This document shows, piece by piece, positions 23,061 to 33,999 of a DNA stretch of 64,000 nucleotides (the stretch's first letter is position 1; each line of letters starts with the position of its first letter). The position numbers and the translations under genes were made by a program. The notes beneath the pieces are model-generated. The model had not been told where the DNA came from and did no database searches. It saw only the letters and a program-made list of their open reading frames with translations. Source of the stretch: Parabacteroides distasonis ATCC 8503 (lineage in GTDB: Bacteria > Bacteroidota > Bacteroidia > Bacteroidales > Tannerellaceae); assembly GCF_000012845.1 (NCBI RefSeq), contig NC_009615.1, forward strand, positions 3,120,501-3,184,500, given 5' to 3'.

Positions 23061-25781
23061 TTAGAAATTGGCTCCTACTTGCAGAATGAAAGTCCGGGGT
23101 GCGCCGACATCCATCGGGCGGGCGCTATAGCGCTTGTTTAAGAGGTTGTTCACCAGTCCTTGTACATGGATATTCTTCGTCACTTTCATCCCGACACGCA
23201 TATCCATGACGAAATATCCTTTATTGTTCTCTGCCCAATAATCATGTAAGTTTCCGAATAGCATCGAGCGCATATAATCCATCAGGTTAAGCTCCGCTTT
23301 CGTACGCTCATCAACCATAAAATAATCGACCGCCAATGTCTTGCTTTTCCATGACATATTCGTTCCGATATTAAACTGTTTCCATTCCAGATCAAATACC
23401 CCCTTTACGGAATGTTTCTGGCGATATTTTAAATACTTGCTGTCATTCGATTTCGAACGCATCGCCATTAAGTCATCATTCGCTTCCTCCTCCGCGTTCC
23501 GTGAATCCACGTCCATATCGATCGGATTCGTATAAACATACCCCAAAGTATATGCCAGACGAGTATCACGGTTAAACTCATACACACCCGAGGTAGACAA
23601 GTCTACCCCATAAATCTCCGCCCGGCCTACGTTCGTGAACTGAGCGCCGATTCCTAAGCCGTCGCCGCTAGAGAACGCATTGAACAACTTGGAAAGCCCA
23701 TCGATATAATCGAAGGTCTTATTATTAAACAGGCCGAAACGGAACTCGATCATATCCTTGTAACGGGTATAAAAGCCGGCCACATCGATAAAGCCCTTCA
23801 AATTGCCGAACTTATAGCCTTGCTTGAAACCAAGTTCGGCATTATAACCTTGCTCCGCTTTCAATTCAGCGTTCGGGAAAGCTCCCACACCTCCGATATC
23901 CTTCAGGATAAACTTCTCCGTAACGGATGGATAACGGTATCCCTGTCCGAAAGATGCCCGGATAAAACTATACTCACCCAATTCATAATTCAAGCCTCCA
24001 CGGAAAACAGGTTTTACCGGAACCTTCGCCCCGAAAATCTTCGTCTCCGCTTCCCGGTAGAAATCATCGACCCGGTAATACTCCAGACGAACACCGACCG
24101 AGACGTTCAAACGATCGATAAACTTATGATCATATTGCAGGAAGGTAGCCACATTATCGCTACTATGCTGCCCGGTCACTTTCGAATCCGCATGAATACG
24201 CTCATAAGTACCTCCAACCGTGAGTTGTGAATGTTCGAACTTCTTGCTGAATTGGTAATCCAGATTATAGGAATAGGTATGATCCGTAGCCTCCGGCGCT
24301 TTTTTCTCCATCGGTTTCATGGCATCTACCAACCAAGCCCCTACGTTATTCTTATCGGGTAGCGGAGTACGTCCCATCACCCAAGAAATCAAGTCCATAT
24401 AATCCGCCGAGGTAGCTGTCGGGAAAAAATGATTTCCCAGCTTGCCCAATTCAGCCATCAATCCGCTCACCTTCCCGTTCATCACCTCCGGTAAATACGG
24501 TAAGAAGGTCGGCAACAACTCAGTTTGCCAGTTTTGCGCTATATTGATAATCTCCGGGACGGATGAGATATCAAAACCCATATTATTCGTTATGTCAAAA
24601 AGAGACTTATCCGTAGTATGCGTGATGATACGGCTTCCCCGATGGAAGAAACGCCCCTTGAAACGATGAGTCGTCCCTTTTTCCGAATTCGTATAATTCA
24701 AGAAGGGATCTATATAAAATGTATTCTCACGGCGTCCCATATTCGCCAGCGGAGATTGAATATAGGGCTCCTCCGGAGAACGCCAGATAAAGAAACCGGT
24801 ATAATCGTTATACAAATAATTCACGTTCACGCCATAGTTCAACCCTTGTACCCGGGGATCGTGATACGTAAGATTCCCACCGACCCGGACACGGCGGTTG
24901 TAATTATCCTGCCGATACCCGTCGTCCAAGAATGTATTAGCCCCCACTGTCAAATCAAAATTCTTGATCCTACGGGAATGAGAGAGATCCAAGCCTCCAT
25001 ATAAAGGCGTCCCGTCTTGGCGTGGCTTTCCATACAGACCTCCTTGTACGTTCACCTGTGTTACCGGATCCAATCCGGGGCGTTTCGTTTTCACGTGAAT
25101 CAAACCATTCAAGGCAGAAGAGCCATATAATACGGAAGAGGCCCCTTTCAGTACCTCTACTTGATCGACGTTCTCCATCGGGATCATATTCCAGTTTATC
25201 TCGCCGGAACCCGGAGTTAGCACCGACATTCCGTCCACCAGAATCAAGCAACGGCTACCCACGCCATAGGTCCATCCCGTACCACCGCGTACGGAAGGTT
25301 GCCGGTCCGTCACGTCCACACCGGAGATATTCTTCAATACGTCCGTTAAATCTTTCGGAGACTGACGAGTGATATCTTTCGCTTTCAGTAATTCCATAGA
25401 GACGGTAATATCGCTTAGCTTTTGCTCATAACGCCCGACGCTCACGACGACCTCGTCCATCATGTTTGAGTTTGTTCGCAAGGATACGTCATGCGTCAAG
25501 AACTCTCCCGGATCTACTTTCACGGGAACGCTCAACGTTTCATATCCCAGATAGCTAAAAGTCAATACAGCGTCGCCATCCGTCACTTTCAGCTCATAAT
25601 AACCGTTTATATCAGACACAGTTCCTCTCGTACCCCCTTTGTCCTTATAAAAAACGTTTACCCCGGCTAAAGCTTCCTTGCTCTCCGCATCCTTAATATA
25701 CCCTTTCACGTCTTGGCCGAAAGAGGCATGGGTTATCAAGAGAAGAAATAATATCAATTTGTAAGTATTCTTCATATCCAA
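23061..25781 (-). CDS. TonB-dependent outer-membrane receptor with carboxypeptidase-regulatory-like domain
   Basis: 906 residues. Signal peptide to about residue 23 (HASFGQ). A CarboxypepD-reg-like domain follows at about 24-110 (VKGYIKDAESKEALAGVNVFYKD, GTVSDINGYYELKV, LTFSYLGYETLSV). The plug is at about 120-240 (ITRQSPKDLTDVLKNISGVDV, GSRCLILVDGMSVL, ENVDQVEVLKGASSVLYGSSALNG). The rest is a 22-strand barrel ending in an aromatic Phe (TFILQVGANF). No SusD partner lies beside it, so it is a stand-alone transporter for a metal chelate, vitamin or peptide; substrate unknown. ATG at 25775 is an alternative start. Confidence 0.92.
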   Translation of the reverse strand: MDMKNTYKLILFLLLITHASFGQDVKGYIKDAESKEALAGVNVFYKDKGGTRGTVSDINGYYELKVTDGDAVLTFSYLGYETLSVPVKVDPGEFLTHDVSLRTNSNMMDEVVVSVGRYEQKLSDITVSMELLKAKDITRQSPKDLTDVLKNISGVDVTDRQPSVRGGTGWTYGVGSRCLILVDGMSVLTPGSGEINWNMIPMENVDQVEVLKGASSVLYGSSALNGLIHVKTKRPGLDPVTQVNVQGGLYGKPRQDGTPLYGGLDLSHSRRIKNFDLTVGANTFLDDGYRQDNYNRRVRVGGNLTYHDPRVQGLNYGVNVNYLYNDYTGFFIWRSPEEPYIQSPLANMGRRENTFYIDPFLNYTNSEKGTTHRFKGRFFHRGSRIITHTTDKSLFDITNNMGFDISSVPEIINIAQNWQTELLPTFLPYLPEVMNGKVSGLMAELGKLGNHFFPTATSADYMDLISWVMGRTPLPDKNNVGAWLVDAMKPMEKKAPEATDHTYSYNLDYQFSKKFEHSQLTVGGTYERIHADSKVTGQHSSDNVATFLQYDHKFIDRLNVSVGVRLEYYRVDDFYREAETKIFGAKVPVKPVFRGGLNYELGEYSFIRASFGQGYRYPSVTEKFILKDIGGVGAFPNAELKAEQGYNAELGFKQGYKFGNLKGFIDVAGFYTRYKDMIEFRFGLFNNKTFDYIDGLSKLFNAFSSGDGLGIGAQFTNVGRAEIYGVDLSTSGVYEFNRDTRLAYTLGYVYTNPIDMDVDSRNAEEEANDDLMAMRSKSNDSKYLKYRQKHSVKGVFDLEWKQFNIGTNMSWKSKTLAVDYFMVDERTKAELNLMDYMRSMLFGNLHDYWAENNKGYFVMDMRVGMKVTKNIHVQGLVNNLLNKRYSARPMDVGAPRTFILQVGANF

Positions 25782-25794
25782 ATTATATTTCGCA

Positions 25795-25802
25795 CAAATA
25801 TA
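25795..25802 (-). promoter_or_regulatory. -7 element of the TonB receptor gene
   Basis: Minus-strand TATATTTG (25802-25795), 13 bp before the start codon. No clear -33 box and no Fur-like or cobalamin element recognised. Confidence 0.45.
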
Positions 25803-25875
25803 AAGGTTTATTCCATACCGCTAGACAGGTATTTAAAAACAGACCAAGAAGTCCTGTAAATAGACTATACTCTTT

Positions 25876-28800
25876 TTATTGCGCTAAGGAGAACCGTAAA
25901 CTAATACCATAGTTCGAGTTCGATGTCGGGTAAGAAGATGTGGACACGATCGGCTCATTGATCTGTAAATCATAGAACGCTCTCAATGTCAAGGCACGAC
26001 TTAACCCGTAATCCGCGGAGAACTGGATGGTCTTGGCGATATTCCCGCTGGTAGCCTGCGTAAACTGATCCTCAATCTTACGGATCAACGATTGCATTTT
26101 ACGGTAAGAGAAATCTAAGCGGATCGTAAGATCATTACTGAAGTCGCGTGTCTTTTTCATTTTCAACACCTTGTTAAACTCAGTCAACTTATATCCTACT
26201 CCTATCACGAATTCGTTGGAAAGCGCTTCCACCAATTGGTAAGAGGAAATATTCAAGCTTAAGTTACGAGTCTTGCGCAACTCAAATTTACCTGTTATAT
26301 TATTCAATAAAGTAGCGTCCACACCAAACAACGGGCTGAATCCTTCCGTGATACTCACGGCCGCTATATCATAAGGAGACGACGGCGTAGGATTACCTGT
26401 CTGGATATCGCGGATATATCCCAAACCATCCTGCCCGGCATCTACCCAATCCAAGAAGGAGGAAAACGCACCTACGCTATAGGAACAACGATATTGATGA
26501 CTTAACATCATACTCTTAAAGTATTTGCGGATAACCGGTATACGGATCAAGCCATCATACGTAACACGCCAGTTCGGTAGCAGGCTCTTAACAGACGGGA
26601 AGGCTGACAAGCCTACCTTATTCGGGTCCTTACCCGTATAAGCCGCCAAGAAAGCAGGTACCAATACCTCCATGGAATTCAGGCTTACGCCTCCCCCTAC
26701 GGCTGGATCATAAGGTTTTCCCGCTAAAGCATGCCCCGCCATAAAACCGGAGCTCGGATAAACCGTACCGGAATAGGTATCCATCAAACGCTGGGCGATC
26801 ACGCTACGATGAGCGATAAATTTATCGAACGCTTTCGAGGAATAACCGTTATTAGCGTTTCCGCTGCCGCCGAAAGCGCTCCCCAAGGCAATCGTAGTCA
26901 TCGTGAAGCTACCTCCCATCTGCTCGGGCATACCGTCTTGCATATAATAGATATCGGTACTACGGGTATCTACCCGGTTTGCGTTCAAATCAATCTTCAA
27001 GCCGGCTATAGGTTCTAGATTCGCACGAATCGTAAGATTCTTCGCGCTATTGATCATGGCGGGAGTCGTCATATTCTCATTCTTTACCAGCCAGCCCCGC
27101 TCGTCCGCCTCGTCGATAAAGCTCCTTCTTACCGCTCCAAAAGCAAAACCGAGTCCCGGAGCCAAAGTTCCTGTACGCCGTTGTCCGAACATATCGCCAA
27201 CCTCCGGAGCGTAACCACTCAACATCATACCGTCTATCAACGAATATTGTATGTTTACCCGACGTACCATCATCAAGAAACGGCTACTATACTCAGCGAC
27301 TTTCGTCAAGGTTCCTTCCAAAGGCTGAGGACCGGGCACGATTGTCAGCTTCAAACGGGCCGTATCCTTATTCAAGATCATGACTTGGGCGTAATTGATC
27401 GGCTTGTATTTAATTGAATAGACCTTCCCGTCCGCTCCACGTGCCGTGATACGAACCTTCTTCGTAAACATTCCATGCTGCACGATCGTTCCACTATCCG
27501 GGCTCAATTGGATCTCTTTCTCTAGTTTCACCTCTTTCTTCTTTTTCTCCGGTTGACGAGCGCTTACCCGGGAAGAGGCCATAAATTTCTGGTTGATCTT
27601 CTTCAGATATTTATTCTTATTGTACAATGACTGCAAATTGAAACTACCCTGCCAGTCAAATTGACGTTGGTTCTTTATTATATTACCCTGTTCCAACTCA
27701 ATACTAGCGACATTGGCTCCACGATCCCAGTTGTACGTGGCATTATAAGTCAATGAACTATTTACCCAGTCTAATGCCGGTATGAATTGCAATGGCATAT
27801 TCCAAGTGACATTAAACGTTTGGTCATATTTCAAAGGAGTACCCAAATCACGGATACTTTGCTTCACGGAATCCTTCCATACCTGATAATCATCCGGATT
27901 CAATTTCTTATTCACTTGAACATTCGGTTCCTCGATGCGGGCATTCGTACCGGAAGTAAACGTCATGCTCAGATTATTCGTAAAGTCCCAACGCAAACTG
28001 AAGGCACGGTCCCACAAGAAATTGTGACTGAATGAGAGCAACTGGTTACCTCCATCCGTAGAACTTGTCAAATCCCTTAGCTTAATCTCATAGTAATTCC
28101 GCATCATCGCCGTCTGGAAACTAATATTCGACGGGACGTAATTCAGTCCGAATTGCTTGATATATTTTGTATATCCATTATTCTTCTTCAGCTTCTCGAA
28201 GGGTCGGAACGGTTTCACGTAAGGCGTATAATTATAAGCGAAATTACCCCGGTAATCCTTGGTTGTCTCATATTCGGTCTCCGGATTCTTCTTACTGTTC
28301 TGGCTATAAGAGTAACCTAACGAGAAGTTAGCCGGATCATACGGCATCGGATTCTTACTACGGATATCCACCTTTACGTTATTGAAAGAGACGCTCTTAA
28401 TCGTGGTCTGGTCCAAAGAATAACTCTTGATAGAGTCTTTCTCGGCTTGGGTCTCTACCGCATCCAAAGCGTCCGAAAGCTTAATATCCTCATTCAACGG
28501 ATCATACTCAGGAGTTGTAGTCTCTTTCGAATAAGCATAGTAAAAAGGTATGCTAACCTTTGCTTTCTCAGGGAACAACTTACCCAACTCAATCGAGGTC
28601 GCCACACTATATTGCGAATAATCATCCATCCGACGTTCGGCCAGCGACTGATCCAACGCACCAAAGCCGGCGGTTTCCATTCGTCCACTTACATTGACCG
28701 TACCCAAATCGGATAAAGCGACGTTCAGATTCGCATTAGCGGCCCAACCACCTTTCTCATCGAAATCGGTCATACGAAGTTCGTTTACCCAGACCTCACC

Positions 28801-31800
28801 GCTCTTGATATCACCCGTATTATTACGTACGCCGATCATGATCACTTTCACCTCCGCTAAGCTAGGGTTACCGATGATACTGATTTTATTACGCGTATTA
28901 TCCGGATCATTTTTCGAATAAACCTTTTGGTAGCTTATATTTCCCTGTCCTTGACGTTTCAATTTATTTCGCTCCAACTTCAAGTCGGTCAGCGTCTCCA
29001 ATTTAAAATTCAAGGTATTATTTAAAGGCCATACTTTTTCTTGATCCGCGCTATTGTTCGTATTATAAAGAATAGTACTATGGGGAGTCAGATCCAAAGG
29101 TACCTCATACTCATAATAATTATTCTTATAGTCAGAACCTAAACGAATAAATACAGAGAAATCACCATTCGACAAAGTCTTGCTCTCATCAATCGGCGCT
29201 TCCGCATGAGCGAACATTTGTAATCGTTTATACCGGCGAAGGTCATAAGCGGTAGATTTATAAACCGCACGTGCATCCGCAGGAGATAAATCCGTTATCT
29301 TCATAGACAATGCCTGCTCGTTCTGTTGAAGCAACTGAGGCTGGCTGGAATCGAACATACGGCTAATACCCGGAGGCAACACATAGTTGACCGGCTGACG
29401 CTGCCCGTTCTCCTCTATATTCACAGAAGATACGACTATCTGTCCATCAGACTTTGGCGGAACAAGAGGATTTGACAAATCCTGCGTATAAGTACGCCAA
29501 TCACCACGGACCAGTTCCAAGGTACCAAAACGCAGAACCGTAGACTTACGGAATCCTGTCATATACATACGCATGAAACGGACAGTCTTGAAATCCCGGA
29601 TCGCTCCAACCCTCTTCTCATAATCTTTAATAGGAATCTTAAATAGATACCATTTTACTTTCTCCTTATCACCATTCATCAAGGTTACTTCCGGAGTACG
29701 CTCATCGACGATGTTATTTACACCGACCTGCAAATCTTTTGGACGGAGAGAGATCTTGTACTCAAAATATTTCTCTGTCTCATTCAACGTATTATCGCCA
29801 TTGATATCTTCCACATCCGGTGTACTCTTTCCGGCTGTAGCATATCTTTGATCGGATTCTTGTGAGTTTCCCTCTGTACCGTTATATCGTTTATAGCGAG
29901 ATAAAATATCCAACTCCTTAGCATCGTAATCATCCCCACGGAAATAATGATAATTATCCCCGGCAGGATCGTTAAAAGGAGAAAATGGATCATCCATCAT
30001 CTTAGAGATGGTCTCACCGGATAGTTTCGCCCTCAATTTATTCAAATAATCCGCATACGTAGGGAAAGTCTGCTCTTCCTCCGTAGAAAGACCGTTCAAA
30101 CCGACATCTTGCAACTCACGATTTTGGGCATCAAACGCATATCCCGTACTTTGCGTGCGAGGAACCTTACCCCAAACAGTCGTATCAACTTTCGACATAT
30201 CACCGTCCACAGGCATGCCATTCTCAAAGAATTTCCGCTCATCTTTCAAAATATCCTCGGAAATCTCACCCAAGTTAAAGTATAGGTCACCACCTTCGGC
30301 TGTCTCGTCCTCAAGATACGGGTCTAAAAGCCAGAATTCGATATATTCATAATTGGCAGATTCCAAATCGCTAGGCTCGATCTTACGCATTACACCGCCC
30401 CAACGTTTTTCCGGATTACCCAACGTACCGTCCGAGTTTACATTTTCCGCATCTAGGTTATACGGACCACGCTCATTCGGGTAAAAAGCGAGGTTTAATA
30501 CAGGCAAAGTCGTATTATCATTGGTTCCCAACTCTTTATTCGGGAAGATCTCTTTATAACTGACTCCACGGGTGTAATGATTCGATAAATCATCATTCGT
30601 AAGATGTCGAGGGCGGGAAGAGGAACTCTTACGTGTGAAGATTCCGTCTACCGTATACCAAGCCAACAAAGCTCTGTTTTTACCATAAGCGATATCGTTC
30701 ACCTTCTCCGCTTCCGGAAATTTAGGATTCGAATCTTCATAGGGGGTACTCGCCAAGTTCCAAGCATACGGGTTCAAAAGATCCATACCACTTTGTGTAG
30801 ACTCGAAGTCATCCAAATAAGAGTAACCACCCGTATATTGATTCTCATAATGTCCCGCTATTAAATGAGCGAATTCCGCATTGAATGAGATTTGGCTAGG
30901 TTTGGTCAATGTCAACAAGGGTAACTTATCAAATACGTTTGTCAACCACTGGCTCTCTGCTTTATAAGAGGTATTCAAGCCCCATAAAGTATTCTTTATA
31001 GACTCATCTCCCAAAGTGGTTTTTACCGTAAGAGGCATTTCCGACATATGCATAACCGTGGCACCGACCATGAAGTCCTTATTGAACTGGTAATTCAAGT
31101 CTAACCCGATCATCGTCTTTCGCTGCATATTAAAAGTAGACTGGTTCTCCAGAGATACGCTAACGGGTGTTCCACTAGATATGATGCTCTCATTCAAGAT
31201 CGTCACACGTCCTAAACTGTAATCTACCGTATAATCCACATTCTCTGTCAGTGTAGCTCCTCCTGCCGTGACACGTACAGACCCACGGGCCACGTTAGTA
31301 GCTCCCAAGTCGATCTCCGAACCCGACGAGGCTTTATACTCACCACTTAAAAGGAATTTATTTTTCTCGGCGATCTGGCGAGCAACAGTTAATGTCGAGT
31401 CATACAACTCTTGGAATACATATTTACTGGCATAGGCATTACCTACCTTTTCCCGTAATTTCGAGCCGAAAGGTTGTACACAAGGGAATATAATCTTACC
31501 GGTCTCCGCCTGTATCGTATAACCGTCAATAAAATCGAAGAAGCCATCCGGATTCGGATTGTCATAGGTATCCAAGCGATCCAGCCCTAATACCCGAATC
31601 AAGATTTGATTCGCACAATTACCTTCCGGAAGATAGTTTACATACGTACCGGTAGAATCGCTCTGGTAGGTAACGTTCAACTTAAACTTCTCTTTCTGCA
31701 CCGAATAAGCACCCAATGAGTATACGTTCTTCATCATCAAGTCCCAGAACATCATATCAGGCGACATCGTGATGCCCTTTAGCAACTTCACATAAATACA

Positions 31801-33294
31801 GTCACTCGTATTCTCTTTATTATCCGTAGAGAACTCACCGACTTGATAGGTCTTGCCATTATAGATAAAACTAAAAGCGACACCCAATACCTCATCAGCC
31901 TGTAACTGAGTCCTCAAAGAAATATAACCCAATTTCTTGTTTAATGTATACTCAGACGACTCTAGCAAACGGGCACTCTCGATTTTCTCAAAATCCCGTC
32001 CTCCCTCCATGGCACCTTTCAAAGCATCATTCACCATATTAATCTTACGGGCACCCGTAAATTGAGTGGTTAAAGTCGTATATAAATTGTTTGCGGAATT
32101 ATTCGGACGCCTATCCGTTCCGGAAGGCATTACCAAGGCTGTATTACCGATATTACGAGATTCATTTTCTCCCAAATCAGTGAAAGCTACGATATTGCGG
32201 GACTGGTCATAATTACCTCGTTTATTGGTCACCCACACTTCTATCTTAGAGATCTCGATACCGGAGGTGACGGTAGGCAAAGACTCCATAAACTTATCGT
32301 AGTTATCATAGAAATAATGGCCCAAGAAGAAGTGACGGTTCTCGTCGTATTCATCCACCTTGATCTCGAAGGGCTTCGTCTGCACGCCCCCTTTTGAGCT
32401 AACCGTCTTGGATTCAGATTCCTGCTGGGCAAACAAGGCGTTCACTCGCAACTTACCAAATTGTAAATCCGCTTTCATACCAAATAAAGCCGCACCTCCA
32501 TTAATCAAGGAGTTGCTGGTATTCATGCTCACGTTACCGGCTTCCAACGATTTGATAATCTCATCCTCCTCGCCCGTATACGCCAACTTCAATTTCTTGG
32601 AATCGAAATCAAAAGAGGTCTCGGTATTGTAATTCATTCCGAAATTCACCTTGCTACCCACCGAGGCTTGTACATTTAACTGCACACTCTCGTCAAAATT
32701 GAAGAAAGTACGTTTACGGGAACGCTCCGGAAGAGAAGGATCATTATTCTTATTCGTCTTCAATCCCATCGTGATCTCGGCCGAACCTTGTGTTCTTACA
32801 CGTACTCCACCGGGGCCGAAAATACGTTCCGCCGCACCGATATTAAACTGCATATCGGTTAAGTTAAACTGTTTATTCGTAGCTTTTTGGAATTCTTCCT
32901 CGTTCTTTTGGCGGAAATAGGAACGAAGTGATTGTTGCATAGAATAATCTTGGTATTCCGCTGGGGTTAAACTCATCGGCGTACCAATCTCCATATCGCC
33001 TAATTTCGTACGGACAATATACGTATTCGTCTTTAAATCATACTCAATCGTAGTCTTGACATTCTCCGGATCACGCAAATCGGCAGGTGATTGTTTCACG
33101 ATATCTTGATATTCCTCCGGTGTAGTTTTAGCTACCGGATAACGGGGAGGAATCGTATCCTCCGGAGCTTCCAGCAACTCCAATTCCGGCAAAGATGATG
33201 TATACGCAAGGTAATCAGCATTCAGCGAATACAAGCCGACACCAAACAATAATACAACGATCCATATGGAATATTTCAGTATTCGTTTTCTCAT
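25876..33294 (-). CDS. sprA: Type IX secretion translocon SprA/Sov
   Basis: 2472 residues, the size of SprA. The N-terminus has a hydrophobic export segment (ILKYSIWIVVLLFGVGLYSL). Typical sequence follows: QFNLTDMQFNIGAAERIFGPGGVRVRTQGSAEITMG, VQLNVQASVGSKVNFGMNYNTE, LEAGNVSMNTSNSLINGGAALFGMKADLQFGKL, and many beta-strand pairs up to the end (GISLRFSLAQ). SprA forms the giant 36-strand outer-membrane barrel through which type IX cargo crosses. It is downstream of ruvA, an order also known in Flavobacterium. Inward-facing motifs for plug and PorV contacts cannot be placed by eye. The 50-bp gap to ruvA has AATTGTCAATT-type short repeats. Confidence 0.95.
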   Translation of the reverse strand: MRKRILKYSIWIVVLLFGVGLYSLNADYLAYTSSLPELELLEAPEDTIPPRYPVAKTTPEEYQDIVKQSPADLRDPENVKTTIEYDLKTNTYIVRTKLGDMEIGTPMSLTPAEYQDYSMQQSLRSYFRQKNEEEFQKATNKQFNLTDMQFNIGAAERIFGPGGVRVRTQGSAEITMGLKTNKNNDPSLPERSRKRTFFNFDESVQLNVQASVGSKVNFGMNYNTETSFDFDSKKLKLAYTGEEDEIIKSLEAGNVSMNTSNSLINGGAALFGMKADLQFGKLRVNALFAQQESESKTVSSKGGVQTKPFEIKVDEYDENRHFFLGHYFYDNYDKFMESLPTVTSGIEISKIEVWVTNKRGNYDQSRNIVAFTDLGENESRNIGNTALVMPSGTDRRPNNSANNLYTTLTTQFTGARKINMVNDALKGAMEGGRDFEKIESARLLESSEYTLNKKLGYISLRTQLQADEVLGVAFSFIYNGKTYQVGEFSTDNKENTSDCIYVKLLKGITMSPDMMFWDLMMKNVYSLGAYSVQKEKFKLNVTYQSDSTGTYVNYLPEGNCANQILIRVLGLDRLDTYDNPNPDGFFDFIDGYTIQAETGKIIFPCVQPFGSKLREKVGNAYASKYVFQELYDSTLTVARQIAEKNKFLLSGEYKASSGSEIDLGATNVARGSVRVTAGGATLTENVDYTVDYSLGRVTILNESIISSGTPVSVSLENQSTFNMQRKTMIGLDLNYQFNKDFMVGATVMHMSEMPLTVKTTLGDESIKNTLWGLNTSYKAESQWLTNVFDKLPLLTLTKPSQISFNAEFAHLIAGHYENQYTGGYSYLDDFESTQSGMDLLNPYAWNLASTPYEDSNPKFPEAEKVNDIAYGKNRALLAWYTVDGIFTRKSSSSRPRHLTNDDLSNHYTRGVSYKEIFPNKELGTNDNTTLPVLNLAFYPNERGPYNLDAENVNSDGTLGNPEKRWGGVMRKIEPSDLESANYEYIEFWLLDPYLEDETAEGGDLYFNLGEISEDILKDERKFFENGMPVDGDMSKVDTTVWGKVPRTQSTGYAFDAQNRELQDVGLNGLSTEEEQTFPTYADYLNKLRAKLSGETISKMMDDPFSPFNDPAGDNYHYFRGDDYDAKELDILSRYKRYNGTEGNSQESDQRYATAGKSTPDVEDINGDNTLNETEKYFEYKISLRPKDLQVGVNNIVDERTPEVTLMNGDKEKVKWYLFKIPIKDYEKRVGAIRDFKTVRFMRMYMTGFRKSTVLRFGTLELVRGDWRTYTQDLSNPLVPPKSDGQIVVSSVNIEENGQRQPVNYVLPPGISRMFDSSQPQLLQQNEQALSMKITDLSPADARAVYKSTAYDLRRYKRLQMFAHAEAPIDESKTLSNGDFSVFIRLGSDYKNNYYEYEVPLDLTPHSTILYNTNNSADQEKVWPLNNTLNFKLETLTDLKLERNKLKRQGQGNISYQKVYSKNDPDNTRNKISIIGNPSLAEVKVIMIGVRNNTGDIKSGEVWVNELRMTDFDEKGGWAANANLNVALSDLGTVNVSGRMETAGFGALDQSLAERRMDDYSQYSVATSIELGKLFPEKAKVSIPFYYAYSKETTTPEYDPLNEDIKLSDALDAVETQAEKDSIKSYSLDQTTIKSVSFNNVKVDIRSKNPMPYDPANFSLGYSYSQNSKKNPETEYETTKDYRGNFAYNYTPYVKPFRPFEKLKKNNGYTKYIKQFGLNYVPSNISFQTAMMRNYYEIKLRDLTSSTDGGNQLLSFSHNFLWDRAFSLRWDFTNNLSMTFTSGTNARIEEPNVQVNKKLNPDDYQVWKDSVKQSIRDLGTPLKYDQTFNVTWNMPLQFIPALDWVNSSLTYNATYNWDRGANVASIELEQGNIIKNQRQFDWQGSFNLQSLYNKNKYLKKINQKFMASSRVSARQPEKKKKEVKLEKEIQLSPDSGTIVQHGMFTKKVRITARGADGKVYSIKYKPINYAQVMILNKDTARLKLTIVPGPQPLEGTLTKVAEYSSRFLMMVRRVNIQYSLIDGMMLSGYAPEVGDMFGQRRTGTLAPGLGFAFGAVRRSFIDEADERGWLVKNENMTTPAMINSAKNLTIRANLEPIAGLKIDLNANRVDTRSTDIYYMQDGMPEQMGGSFTMTTIALGSAFGGSGNANNGYSSKAFDKFIAHRSVIAQRLMDTYSGTVYPSSGFMAGHALAGKPYDPAVGGGVSLNSMEVLVPAFLAAYTGKDPNKVGLSAFPSVKSLLPNWRVTYDGLIRIPVIRKYFKSMMLSHQYRCSYSVGAFSSFLDWVDAGQDGLGYIRDIQTGNPTPSSPYDIAAVSITEGFSPLFGVDATLLNNITGKFELRKTRNLSLNISSYQLVEALSNEFVIGVGYKLTEFNKVLKMKKTRDFSNDLTIRLDFSYRKMQSLIRKIEDQFTQATSGNIAKTIQFSADYGLSRALTLRAFYDLQINEPIVSTSSYPTSNSNYGISLRFSLAQ

Positions 33295-33344
33295 TTTCTC
33301 ATTTAATTGTCAATTGTTAATCGTTAATCCTCAATTGTCAATTA

Positions 33345-33935
33345 TCAAAGCATTCTAAGCGCAGTTTTAATTACTTGTTCCACAGCTAAAGTGGGCGAGC
33401 CTTTCAAAATAGCGGATACCGCTTTTTGCGAAGCCGCTTTCTGGAAACCTAACATAACCAATGCGGCTACGGCCTCCTCGGTTACCGCTCCATTAGAGAC
33501 TGATGCCTCCGGCAAGTTTCCGGCCATACTCTCCATAGGTTTCACCTTATTTTTCAAATCTACCAAGATACGCTGGGCCGTCTTCAAACCAATCCCTTTC
33601 ACGGCAGTCAATGCGGCCTCATTCTTCGAACCGATCACTTGAACCAATTCGGATGGCGGTAGAGAAGAAAGGATCATGCGTGCGGTATTCGGTCCCACTC
33701 CAGAAACGGAAGTAAGCAAAAGGAACAACTCCCTTTCGATTTTCTCGGCAAAGCCAAATAGTAAATGAGCATCTTCCCGGATTACCTCATATATATATAT
33801 TTTTCCGGTAGTCTTGTTCCCAAACGCACTATATGTATTCAAGGATATATTCAGCTCGTAGCCTATACCACCACACTCCAAAATCATACGTGTAGGTGTA
33901 AGTTCCACGATTTCACCCTTTATATATTCTATCAT
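33345..33935 (-). CDS. ruvA: Holliday junction branch migration protein RuvA
   Basis: 196 residues, usual length. Domain I ([30 protein letters not shown], to about 62), two helix-hairpin-helix motifs ([18 protein letters not shown] and [23 protein letters not shown], about 70-130), a variable linker, and the RuvB-binding domain III ([25 protein letters not shown]). RuvA tetramers bind four-way junctions and load RuvB for branch migration. First gene of a unit with sprA; the pairing is conserved rather than functional as far as known. Confidence 0.96.
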   Translation of the reverse strand: MIEYIKGEIVELTPTRMILECGGIGYELNISLNTYSAFGNKTTGKIYIYEVIREDAHLLFGFAEKIERELFLLLTSVSGVGPNTARMILSSLPPSELVQVIGSKNEAALTAVKGIGLKTAQRILVDLKNKVKPMESMAGNLPEASVSNGAVTEEAVAALVMLGFQKAASQKAVSAILKGSPTLAVEQVIKTALRML

Positions 33936-33972
33936 CTATATATCTTTTTAATATTCCGTACCTATTATAACG

Positions 33973-33980
33973 CAAAATTA
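33973..33980 (-). promoter_or_regulatory. Possible -7 element of ruvA-sprA
   Basis: Minus-strand TAATTTTG, fits TAnnTTTG, 37 bp before the ruvA start. No -33 box seen. Confidence 0.35.
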
Positions 33981-33999
33981 ATCAAAAACGTATATCGGG

